DNA of 20,071 nucleotides from the NCBI GenBank assembly GCA_008931825.1, contig QXVZ01025045.1, forward strand, positions 1 to 20,071, given 5' to 3'. Source of the DNA: Phallusia fumigata. Its lineage: Eukaryota; Chordata; Ascidiacea; Phlebobranchia; Ascidiidae. Positions 1 through 8,206 of the stretch are shown piece by piece. The translations under genes and the position numbers were made by a program. The notes beneath the pieces were generated by a model that saw only the letters and a list, made by a program, of their open reading frames with translations, was not told the origin of the DNA and searched no databases. The number at the start of each line of letters is the position of its first letter. The first letter of the stretch is position 1.

Positions 1-1836
1 AATTTCATTCACTGACACAAAAATAGAAATGTAAGTTAGTGGGAGATAGTATCAGTACATGAGAGAACTTGTGTATAGTGAATACATTGTATGATTATGA
101 CAACAGCGATTGTCGGAACGTTTGCAATACAATATATTCACTATAAACAAGTTCTCTGGCAGTTATATTTTTATTTAATCTACTTTTTAAGTCCGTGTCT
201 TGCGTTCCCAACTACACTTTTAACCTGTGTTAATTTGCAAATTTGGTCCTTTTCAATGGAATTTATGTTTGTTGTTTCAGCTGCCTAAAGACTCCTATTA
301 GACAATTCGAGAAAGGCCTCACTACATCATATACTATAGCCTGCGGTGCCATCCTGTAGTTTTAGTTGCATGGTAGAAAACGTTTTCTTGATCAAAGCGA
401 TGTGCGTAGCAGCTACGTTTTTTAGCTGAATTATAATTATTTTCACGAACTTTGCGTGTAAATATCTGGCAACGACCGGCACTTGTTGACTGAACTTTGA
501 ATAAAATAAAACAGCAAAAATTTCAACAGCGCTTATAACTATAGGTTATACTTATAGCGGCAGTGTAACTGCCGGTTAATATCATTAGTATAGACTTTAT
601 CGACGTTTTTAACTAGCCTACTTATGCATTTTTATGATCCCTTATACACAAGTAAGAGATTGTTTTCTATAGATTTGTAAAATATGTTTACCTTTGGTTA
701 CACAATTTACGGTTTCAAATATTCTCAAAAGGAAGATATAAGCCAGCACTTGTTTATGTTTACCTTTATCCACCAACTTCGTCTCTGCATTGAATTAGTT
801 CAAAATCAATCGTGTGCAACTTGTTCGTGTCATAATCAAAATTGTTTTGAGTGATGCTTTTGTACATTCGCATTGTGCTCAGGTGTGTCGTGCCAAGAAA
901 ACACGATGCTCTCGTATAAATCTGTTTTTCATTTGAATCAAATTAGACTCAGGAAAACAAAGGCTAGTTTTTAGTGACTGCGTTACATATACGTACAGAA
1001 ATTGATGAACATGGCCAAACTGGCGACCCCCACCTAAAAGTTGCCTGCAGGAGAAGGTGTCTAAAATTCAACTAAGCCCAAGACAGGCGGTTGTCGTGGT
1101 TCCAAATGGCCGCATTTCCGACACATCGTTATTCCCGGTGGACCTGGTGCACAGTGATAAGAACATTTTACATTGGTTAACTATTTATAATCTAGTGAAA
1201 GGAATTGGGTAACCCGTAAAGATTAGCTTTCCCTTATTCTTCTCATCGACTAATAAAACTCGTTCCCTTGTGTTGTTTCGTACTGTAACATCGTAAGCAT
1301 TAAATGTCATTAACATTTGTATAATGATAATCAACTACAAACCATAAGCGTCTTCGTTTCTTAGCATGTCATTAAAATTTTGACACTGTTGTTTTTTCCA
1401 AAGTGTTTGCACAAATTCTTTAATCACGCTAAAGTTTGTCTTGCTGAGATAAAGTGGCGTGTTCCGCTGCATCAGGTAAAAGAAATCAGAAAAACGCAAG
1501 AGTAGAGATCGGCAATAGTTCGTCGCTGTGTCGCTGTACCCAGTAAGCGCGCAAAACCCCATTGCGGCAGATGCAGCTGTGCAACTATCTGGATGTTTGT
1601 GTAAGATTGCCTTCCAATATAGCATTGTGGCGTTATAAGGGCCAGACAGAGTGTATTGTTGTCTTGCTCAGTAATTTTACCCAGACTTTGTAAAGGTTTA
1701 CAACATGACAATTAGTTTGTATGGAATCGCCAGTTAAAGGCATCTGTTGTATTTTACCTTTCGTCTTTCTTTCGATCGCGTTTACTGTCAGTTATTTGCC
1801 ACCTAAGCATCTGAGAGATAACAAACCAAACTTAGC
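1..1836. other. Upstream intergenic region, no gene recognised
   Basis: No recognisable protein, RNA gene or transposon is visible here. The open frames are short and show no family resemblance. A decent splice acceptor (T-rich tract ending TTGTTTCAG at about 279) is followed by about 25 open codons to a TAG at 355-357, which could be the last exon of a gene lying to the left, but nothing in it is recognisable. The final few hundred bases presumably include the promoter of the CTH gene that starts at 1837; no TATA box or other element could be assigned. Confidence 0.5.
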
Positions 1837-3799
1837 ATGGCAAATAAAGAAAAAGCTCAACCGTCAATTTGGGGACAACCATTTCCAAGGTAAAGTACGG
1901 TAGTGTAGAAAAGCAACTGTTTTTAAAAATTAAGGGACGGAGTTTTTTGTTCTATTATAGGTTTGCAACTGATGCTATTCATGCCGGTCAGGAGCCTGAA
2001 CAATGGAAGTCAATGATGGTGGTTCCACCGATAACTGTGTCTTCCACGTATAAGCAATATTCGCCAGGTCGCAATGCTGTAGGTGCAAACACTTTGATGT
2101 GGTAAAAGATGCGAAGTCTATCACATTTGTGCATTTTATTAGGGATACAAATACTGTCGCAGTAAAAATCCGTCAAGGGACGTCTTGGAAACTTGTGCTG
2201 CAGCTTTAGATGGCGCAAAACATGGTATGCAAGGCTTAAGGAAATAATTAACATCAACGTTTTGCGTTTTTTTTACATTTGGTTTGATACATTTCAGGAT
2301 TAGCGTTTTCTAGTGGTCTTGCTGCAACCGCTACTTTGATACAAACGCTAAAATCGGGAGATCACATCATTTCAACTGACGATATTTATGGTGGCACCAA
2401 CAGGTAATTAAGCCGTTTTACGGCCGGATACACATTTTTAAAATAATGGCCTCGCTAATTACTTTACTAGGTACATCCAGCAAATTGCAGCCAAGTTTGG
2501 ATTGGAATACTCGTTTGTCGATTTCACAGATCTAAAAAATGTAAAAGCTGCACTTCTTACGAACACCAAGGTAAAATTTATATTATACAAAAAGCATCAT
2601 CAACAATCTCGTAACAATGTTTTCAGATGCTGTGGATCGAAACACCAACTAATCCAACTATGAAAGTCGCTGATATCCAAGCGGCGTCTGATTTGGCCAA
2701 AAATCATAGTAGTGATATAAGGATTGTTGTAGACAACACCTTTATGTCACCGTATTTTCAAGTAGGCTATGTTTTATTCGCGCATGAATCGCCGAAATAT
2801 TTCTAAACTGCTTCTTGCTTTACAGCGACCTCTGCTGTTTGGGGCAGATGTTGTTACGTATTCAGCAACCAAGTACATGAATGGTCACAGCGATGTGGTA
2901 ATGGGTTTGCTGGCCACAAATGATAAGGAGCTGTTTGAACAACTTTGTTTTTTACAATATGGTGCCGCAATTTGAACATCACATGACATAAGTATACATT
3001 TTTTAGTACACGGGTTTAACTTTTCATTTAGCCACTGGCCCAGTTCCGTCGCCATTTGATTGCTTTTTGGTCAATCGTGGTCTCAAAACCCTTGGGATCA
3101 GGATGGAACAGCATCAAAAGAACGCGATCGCAGTTGCAAAATATCTGGAAGGCAATCCACGTGTGACGAAAATGATGTATGCTGGAAGCGAATCTCATCC
3201 TCATTTTCACATCACCAAAAAACAGGTGACAAGATGACCATCGTTCGTAATTTAAATCAACTTCGTTCTACTGCCAATGTTGCGGTAATGTAGCCTATAT
3301 ACTTCCGATGATAGTAACTGAAAAGATTTGATTTTCGTTGCGTTTCAGGCAACGTGATGCTCGGGAATGATTGGTTTCTGGATGAAAGGCGATCTTGAAA
3401 ACTGCAAAGCATTCTTCTCACACTTGAAAGTTTTTACTTTGGCGGAAAGCCTTGGTGGATTTGAAAGTCTTGCCGAGCACCCGTAATGATTTAGTATCCT
3501 TTTTGACAATCCATCTTGTTGCTTTCACTATTGAGTACACAATTAACTTTGCAATTTAAAGAGAAAGAAACAGCTCGTAAACTTGATTCAATTTAACATT
3601 TATCAAATTTAAAACCCCACTTTTTAGGGCCATCATGACTCATGATTCTGTGCCCCCCGATCAAAGAGAAAAGTTGGGCATAAGTGACACTTTTGTTCGC
3701 TTGTCAGTTGGTCTTGAGAATGTGGAAGATTTGATCGCTGATCTCGATCAGGCTTTAATTGCTGCTGTAAGTAAAATTATAGTCACATTCAGTAAATAA
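1837..3799 (+). CDS. CTH: Cystathionine gamma-lyase, 10 exons, with one in-frame TGA
   Basis: This is a PLP enzyme of the Cys/Met metabolism family. It cleaves L-cystathionine to cysteine, 2-oxobutanoate and ammonia in the cytosol (transsulfuration), and it also makes H2S. Exons read by similarity and GT/AG sites: 1837-1889, 1961-2078, 2143-2224, 2298-2403, 2471-2570, 2627-2761, 2826-2961, 3032-3225, 3349-3482 and 3628-3766, with read-through to a TAA at 3797-3799 or splicing to 3855-3911. Exons 1-10 total 1197 nt (399 codons), in phase at every junction; human CTH is 405 aa. Family landmarks: FATDAIHAGQEPEQW after the N-terminus, FSSGLAAT (85-95), DDIYGGTNR with Tyr115, ETPTNPT (158-164), VVDNTFMSPYF with Asp189, SATKYMNGHSD with PLP Lys214, NRGLKTL (258-264), LAESLGGFESLAE, and RLSVGLE with Arg377. 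Introns are 56-145 bp. Oddities: TGA at codon 311, and changed residues at several normally conserved positions. The start follows an AG at 1834-1835, a possible trans-splice acceptor. Confidence 0.92.
3355..3357 (+). other. CTH: In-frame TGA inside CTH exon 9
   Basis: Exon 9 starts at 3349 in phase 0 and reads Ala-Thr-TGA-Cys-Ser-Gly-Met. Human CTH has Cys-Thr-Gly-Cys-Thr-Gly-Met at the same place, so the TGA aligns with a glycine (GGA to TGA is one change). Flanking codons on both sides match the family well, so this is not a mis-set frame. A TGA here would truncate the enzyme at 310 residues, removing the C-terminal domain. Causes could be a sequencing error, a heterozygous nonsense allele or a decaying copy. 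Confidence 0.85.
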
Positions 3800-3854
3800 A
3801 ACAGTCAAATTAAGTGCTTTTAGAAGTGTTAAAGCTGTAAACTTACAATTGCAG

Positions 3855-3911
3855 GGTCTTTACTCCAAAATTGCAAAACTTTTTGTTCTTTGCTTTTTTA
3901 TAGTTGCCTGA
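3855..3911 (+). CDS. Possible alternative last exon of CTH
   Basis: A strong donor (GTAAGT) at 3767 lies directly after the two Ala codons that end the conserved CTH C-terminus. A T-poor but acceptable acceptor (TTGCAG) ends at 3854. Splicing would add about 18 hydrophobic residues and stop at a TGA at 3909-3911. Ignoring the donor gives a ten-residue tail ending at 3799. Family C-termini vary in length, so the sequence does not decide between them. Confidence 0.35.
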   Translation, partial: GLYSKIAKLFVLCFFIVA

Positions 3912-4025
3912 CAACTGCTGAAACATACAGCTGGGCTGCTTGCAAACCTTTCGACCACCAAGTTCTGTTTTAAAAAACTAAACCTACATAAAAATATACT
4001 CCAAGTTTGTGTATTACCGAGCTGA

Positions 4026-4031
4026 AATAAA
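4026..4031 (+). terminator. AATAAA polyadenylation signal candidate for CTH
   Basis: A canonical AATAAA lies 115-230 bp downstream of the two possible CTH stop codons. Another AATAAA overlaps the first stop codon at about 3794, too close to serve the longer form. No cleavage site can be shown from sequence alone. Confidence 0.4.
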
Positions 4032-4095
4032 TGTATTTTAAGAACGCGTTGCTGATTTTTTTTCTGGTAGTCATAGCCCAACGGCAATGTACCCG

Positions 4096-4117
4096 TGAGG
4101 TTGATGTTTAATTAGAT
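4096..4117 (+). repeat. 22-bp direct repeat, copy 1
   Basis: This 22-bp segment (TGAGGTTGATG through TTAGAT) is repeated exactly at 4565-4586, 469 bp downstream. The two copies bracket the small minus-strand open exon at 4223-4457. The bases before each copy share only a short TAGTCA-type similarity. Confidence 0.85.
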
Positions 4118-4222
4118 CTTCTGTTTTTACAATTATCGTTTATAAAGCCACGGTGTTTTAAGACCTAAAAAGAAAACGCAACAAAAATAAATTAACCATC
4201 TTATCAAAAGAATGCTCACAAG

Positions 4223-4457
4223 TCACGACGGAACCATAGACTTAAGTATATGGTCATTTTCAATAAAATTTGAAAGTTCAATGCCAATCTCGATAAGCGG
4301 CATGAACCGTAGTAATTGTCGGTCACGTAGTGTTGTAGCTTTATTATGAGGCCTCGCATATGTTGGCTCGTTGATTGAACGTCTTCTTTCAAACGTTTCC
4401 GCGATAAATGCCAAAATGATTTTACATGCACTCTTCATATACCCGACAAACTGCCAT
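4223..4457 (-). CDS. Possible terminal exon of an unidentified minus-strand gene
   Basis: On the minus strand a good splice acceptor (pyrimidine tract ending CCCTTGCAG, about 4458-4466) is followed by an open frame of 77-78 codons ending at a TGA at 4223. The product begins QWQFVGYMKSAC and ends ILKSMVPS, and it is rich in charged residues in the middle (ETFERRRS). An ATTAAA on the minus strand lies about 110 bp beyond the stop. I do not recognise the protein and see no upstream partner exon. It could be chance or a transposon remnant, given the bracketing 22-bp repeats. Confidence 0.2.
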
Positions 4458-4564
4458 TGCTGCAAGGGCAAAATTGTTCGTAAACATAACGGGATTCTTA
4501 AGGCAATTCTGCGCTAAGTCACGGTCTATTAAGGAATTTTTTTTGGGGGTTGTTAGTCAGGCCT

Positions 4565-4586
4565 TGAGGTTGATGTTTAATTAGAT
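4565..4586 (+). repeat. 22-bp direct repeat, copy 2
   Basis: Exact second copy of the segment at 4096-4117, in the same orientation. It could be a leftover from a local duplication or mark the ends of an inserted piece; no terminal inverted repeats were found next to it. Confidence 0.85.
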
Positions 4587-5570
4587 GTTTAAAACTTTCT
4601 CACAATAAAGAGTAGCCTACTTTGCAAAATCATCGTTTGAAAACAAATTAAACTTCTTTTATAATTTTTTTTTTATGAAACTTTACTGTCACGTTTCATA
4701 TAAATCTGCCATATTTGTGTGGTTTTGAAACTATTAGCAGCTCAAAAAATATCTAAATAATATCACTCTATTTGCCACCCACGGTTTTTTATTTGTGTAT
4801 ATTTTGATTGTGCTAAAAAGTTATCATATTACACGAAGTTTAATCTTAGTACCAGCTTATAAACCAGAAAAGACAAGGCATTGCTGCAAAGTGTTTTTAT
4901 GTATTTTATGTAAAACCAGGCCGTCTTTCTGTCGGTAGTAGCTATGTCAAGCCCTTTTGACAGATTTAGAGCAAAAATACCACATATTTAAAGCCTAGGT
5001 TACAGCGCCCTAAAGCTTGCAAAACGCGCAACGAACATTACTAGTTATTTAATATCAAAGACAACCACAAGCTCGACAGACAGCCAGACATATTATGCTC
5101 ATGTTGCCGTGGCGACATAATCGCGTTTCTTTATGGGTTCACAAATAAAAACTGCTGAAAGCGCAATTAGAAAATTTGACTATTGTTATAACTTTGGCTG
5201 TTTAGGGAATATTTTCCGACTAATGGCAAGTGAGAAAAAAAACTTGACTTTATTTCAACGACTTTCTGCTGGTATGCCGAATAAATGTAATCATAACGCC
5301 ATTAAAGTACCACCCCTTCAAAATCTAGTAAAAAACTTTAGTGTTGTAAAAAATATTTATTCTTAAACTATATGTTAAACAGGCTGTTGTAGAGTTTAGC
5401 GTGTCGAGAATATTGCATAAGCGCCATTAACATCTGTGCGACCTTGTGTTTTATATCACACCTCCGAATTTCATCGCTTCAACTTGTCGTCAATCGATGA
5501 TATCATGTTTAACACCTCGATACGTCATTGTCACTTTACCACTATATATTCACGTACGTTGTGACACACA
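4587..5570. other. Non-coding AT-rich stretch
   Basis: I see no exon series, RNA gene or transposon here. The longest open frame (5133-5366, plus) has low-complexity, Asn/Lys-rich composition, no splice context and no family resemblance. Confidence 0.5.
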
Positions 5571-5622
5571 ATCATTCAATTCAACTCAATTCAATTCTGT
5601 TCAATTCTATTCCATTCCTTCC
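5571..5622. repeat. Imperfect ATTCA/ATTCT simple repeat
   Basis: About 50 bp of degenerate pentamer repeats (ATTCA, ACTCA, ATTCT, ATTCC units in a row). It is a short microsatellite-like tract and explains the apparent open frames on both strands at this point. Confidence 0.85.
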
Positions 5623-5647
5623 TTGTCGTTTTCGCATTTCGATTCCG

Positions 5648-5674
5648 TTGGAATCATTCCAACCCAATGGAATG
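5648..5674. repeat. Two overlapping small palindromes
   Basis: 5648-5662 is a 7-bp inverted repeat with a one-base loop (TTGGAAT / ATTCCAA). Its right arm also pairs with 5668-5674 (CATTCCA / TGGAATG with a 6-base loop). Two mutually exclusive hairpins could therefore form. Flanking CGATTCCG and CGGAATCG add a longer imperfect dyad. Confidence 0.75.
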
Positions 5675-5995
5675 CTTTCCTTCGTTCGGAATCGGAAACG
5701 ATAACACAAGACTCTCGGAAACGGTTCTTGCGTCAAGCTAATCTCCATACAGACAGACAGCACCAAGGGTTGAGCGACAGAAGCAGAAGCGATTGGTAGT
5801 AACAAGCACGACGTCACGCCCAAACAACGGATGCGACACTGTAACAGTATGAGAAAATTGAAAATACACCAATAAACTTTTGAATTGATATTATAGTTTT
5901 CCTATAGAGTCAAAAACCGCTATATTTTTAATACAATTAAACAATCCCTTTCAAAACCCTGCTTGGGTAAGCTTTTCAACCTGGTTTATCTGAAC

Positions 5996-6060
5996 AAGTG
6001 GTTTTCAAAGTGGGGACCGCGGTCCCATGGGGGCCGTGAACCAATTTTTCGGGGTCCGTA
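5996..6060. mobile_element. hAT-type DNA transposon terminus (solo end)
   Basis: The sequence GTGGTTTTCAAAGTGGGG followed by a perfect 12-bp palindrome (GGACCGCGGTCC, 6014-6025) closely resembles the ends of hAT superfamily elements of animals, which have a CAGTGGTTCTCAAA-like tip followed by GGTCCGCGGACC-type sequence. No inverted partner end was found to the right as far as the PSME4 gene, nor to the left, and no transposase is visible. It is therefore a truncated or solo end of a non-autonomous element. Exact boundaries and target duplication are not defined. Confidence 0.6.
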
Positions 6061-6170
6061 AAATAAAGTCTTAAGTCTCACTGGGTCGATGATATATCGT
6101 TAGCTTTCTATGTCCTGTAAGTTTTCTCGACATGGTATTGCTGGGGCTGTAACGGTCACATATAGCACTG

Positions 6171-6208
6171 TATAAACGTAACGTTCATTTATAAACGTAA
6201 CGTTCTTT
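6171..6208. repeat. 19-bp tandem repeat, two copies
   Basis: Two adjacent near-identical 19-bp units start TATAAACGTAACGTTC at 6171 and 6190. Each contains the near-palindrome AACGTAACGTT. It lies inside the region to the right of the hAT-like end and may belong to that element. Confidence 0.85.
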
Positions 6209-6730
6209 AGCAATCGAGTATTAAAACATAATTGTTAGTTGTAATTAGTGACCAAATAGGGTTTGTGGCCCCTGGAGTAATTTATTTAGCATAAATTAGC
6301 ACAAATGACTCACATGGAACATATTTTCTGCCTATCTAGAAGTGCTAAAAATAGTTCCTTGCCGAATTCAAAATAAGGGCCCAAAAATTTTGTGCTGGAT
6401 TTCGCCATTTTTCTTCAGTGCAAGAAAACTGTCTTAACCATCACTAATAACCGAAAACCTCGTCAAACAAAATGTAAAATGCAAAAACTGTGAACTTTAT
6501 CTTGTAGTGCGCGAGGTTATTGAAGCTTTCTCCGTCGCAAATTGGGTCAATTAACCATATGGGTACACCTTCTGGTACAAACGGGTCGCGTCAAAGCCTA
6601 ACCATAAGCATCGAAGCATAAATTTGCCTAACTCTAGACCTAAATGTCGCAGCGTAGGTTCCCCGTTTTCTGCTCTATCTAGTTGGTACACGTGTGGCCG
6701 GAAATGGAGTGGTTTATATAACGATGCTAG

Positions 6731-6889
6731 TTTTTTTCTAGAATTGTGTGGAAGAAACAACTAGTTTGGGCTGCGACGTGTGTTGCAATAATGTGACTCT
6801 CTCATCGACTTTTTTTAGAATATTGTGAAAGAACTGGTGACCTAGTTAAGGTTGCGGTGTGTGTCATAATACTGTGGTGCTCTTAACTG
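6731..6889. repeat. Degenerate 80-bp tandem repeat with partial inverted copy
   Basis: Two diverged units of about 80 bp start with a T7 run (6731 and 6810). They continue through GAATTGTG / AATATTGTG, ACTAGTT / CCTAGTT and CGACGTGTGTTG / CGGTGTGTGTCA to GACTCTC / GGTGCTC. A split inverted partner of CCTAGTTAAGGTTGC lies at about 6955-6990 (GCAACCTTAA and ATTAACTAGG). The arrangement suggests an old repeat element; it has no recognised name. Confidence 0.6.
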
Positions 6890-8206
6890 GTCATTTTGTG
6901 GCCATATTCCTCTGGTTGGCTTGTCGCTAGACGGCGCTCGGTAATGTGGTCGTTGCAACCTTAACATGTCGCATTAACTAGGTTTTTAAAACAACAAAAC
7001 ATTTGTGTTTTAAATAAAGCAAAAAACTTGGGGAAGTAATATAAGGTTAATGGTCGAATGGCAACAGCACATTTTTTTGAATTATTGTACTGTTTGCTCA
7101 AAAAGCAGTATTTTTTTGCAACGTTTCAAAGCAATAACACTATTTTAACTATTAAACGGAATTGCTTCCCCCGCTGCAAGCAATATCATGAGCGAGGCGC
7201 AGCTAACTCTAAATCTTTCGTTTGTTGAACCGCAACTATCACTAGAAATTGGCATGAACAGGATGCAAGGGTTAACTATTTGACCGGTATTTTGCATTTC
7301 TATTTTTTTCACCCACTACAAAAACAAGATTCGTTACTGTCTCTACTTATTTTAACATCCCACCGTCAAACTCTTACAACAGTCCTAAATCTTAACAGAC
7401 TTGTACTTCATCAAAAGACTGATTGTTAGATTTACTGCTACCTTGCAACAAAAATAAATCCTTTCCACACAGTGGAAAAGCAGCCATTCTGCGGTTCACG
7501 CAAAAAAAAACAATCCACGGCAATATAATGAAAATTACACAATTTAAAACGCTGATATTCGGCGTAAACACGCTGATACAGTTCCAATTAGCATAAGCGT
7601 TCACAGCCACAGGAAGAAAAATACTCCGAAAACATTTACAGAGTAACATAATATGGTCATTCAGTCAAAATTACATTACTGTTACATTACGTATTAGGCT
7701 TATGCACAAGTTTAGATCCAGTCAACAACTATGAAGTAGATCAATTTTTTGCTTTGGTTTTATGATGTGTATGTAGCAAAGCAAAATGGGGATTTTAACA
7801 ATGCCAACGTTAATTATTTGTAACATAAAAAAGTAAAATAGTAGACTTTGTGTTTAACTTAATCATATAAAGGCCAACATGTGTTTGTGAAAACATCATA
7901 GGCTGTTTGCCAGTTTCGCAAATAAACTATTCTGAGTATATTAGTTGGCACAGTTTATGTTTGATGGTAGAAATACAAAGGAAAACTAGACACAGTTGTT
8001 TTTAGTTTGGTGAATTAAATATGGTCACTCTATAATTAACATCCTTGGATTGCTTTTTTTTTCAGTATTACACACAGAATTGAGAAGGGTTAAGAAAATT
8101 AAATATCATCCAATTACGGAGGGAAAATCAGACCAACAAAACAAATAACAGTGTGCACTACTTTAACTTTGTGATTTCTCAAAGGCAAATATCCAACACA
8201 CAAATG
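6890..8206. other. Non-coding region and 3' flank of PSME4
   Basis: No gene was recognised. A hydrophobic open frame on the minus strand (7392-7649) has no family resemblance, and no flanking splice sites were identified. The right-hand part must carry the PSME4 3' UTR; a canonical AATAAA on the minus strand was not found close to the stop. A run of nine A on the minus strand lies at 8054-8062, about 145 bp beyond the PSME4 stop. Confidence 0.5.

Noticed and set aside
280..357. Possible last exon of a gene to the left (acceptor TTGTTTCAG plus 25 open codons)
   Set aside because: Too short and unlike any protein I know; a chance open stretch of this length is common.
1335..1711. Two overlapping minus-strand open frames (96 and 79 codons)
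   Set aside because: They overlap each other, have no recognised domain and no convincing splice context, and lie in the probable CTH upstream region.
1721..1903. Plus-strand frame beginning MESPVKG overlapping the CTH start
   Set aside because: It is out of frame with CTH exon 1, and the CTH reading is backed by homology across the splice junction.
3355..3357. Selenocysteine codon in CTH
   Set aside because: The aligned family residue is glycine, not cysteine, and no SECIS-like element could be recognised by eye downstream. A nonsense change or base error is simpler.
6551..6760. Minus-strand 69-codon frame
   Set aside because: It runs into the degenerate tandem repeats and has no family resemblance.
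7392..7649. Hydrophobic minus-strand frame (85 codons)
   Set aside because: Could look like a membrane protein, but composition follows the AT-rich DNA and there is no supporting context.
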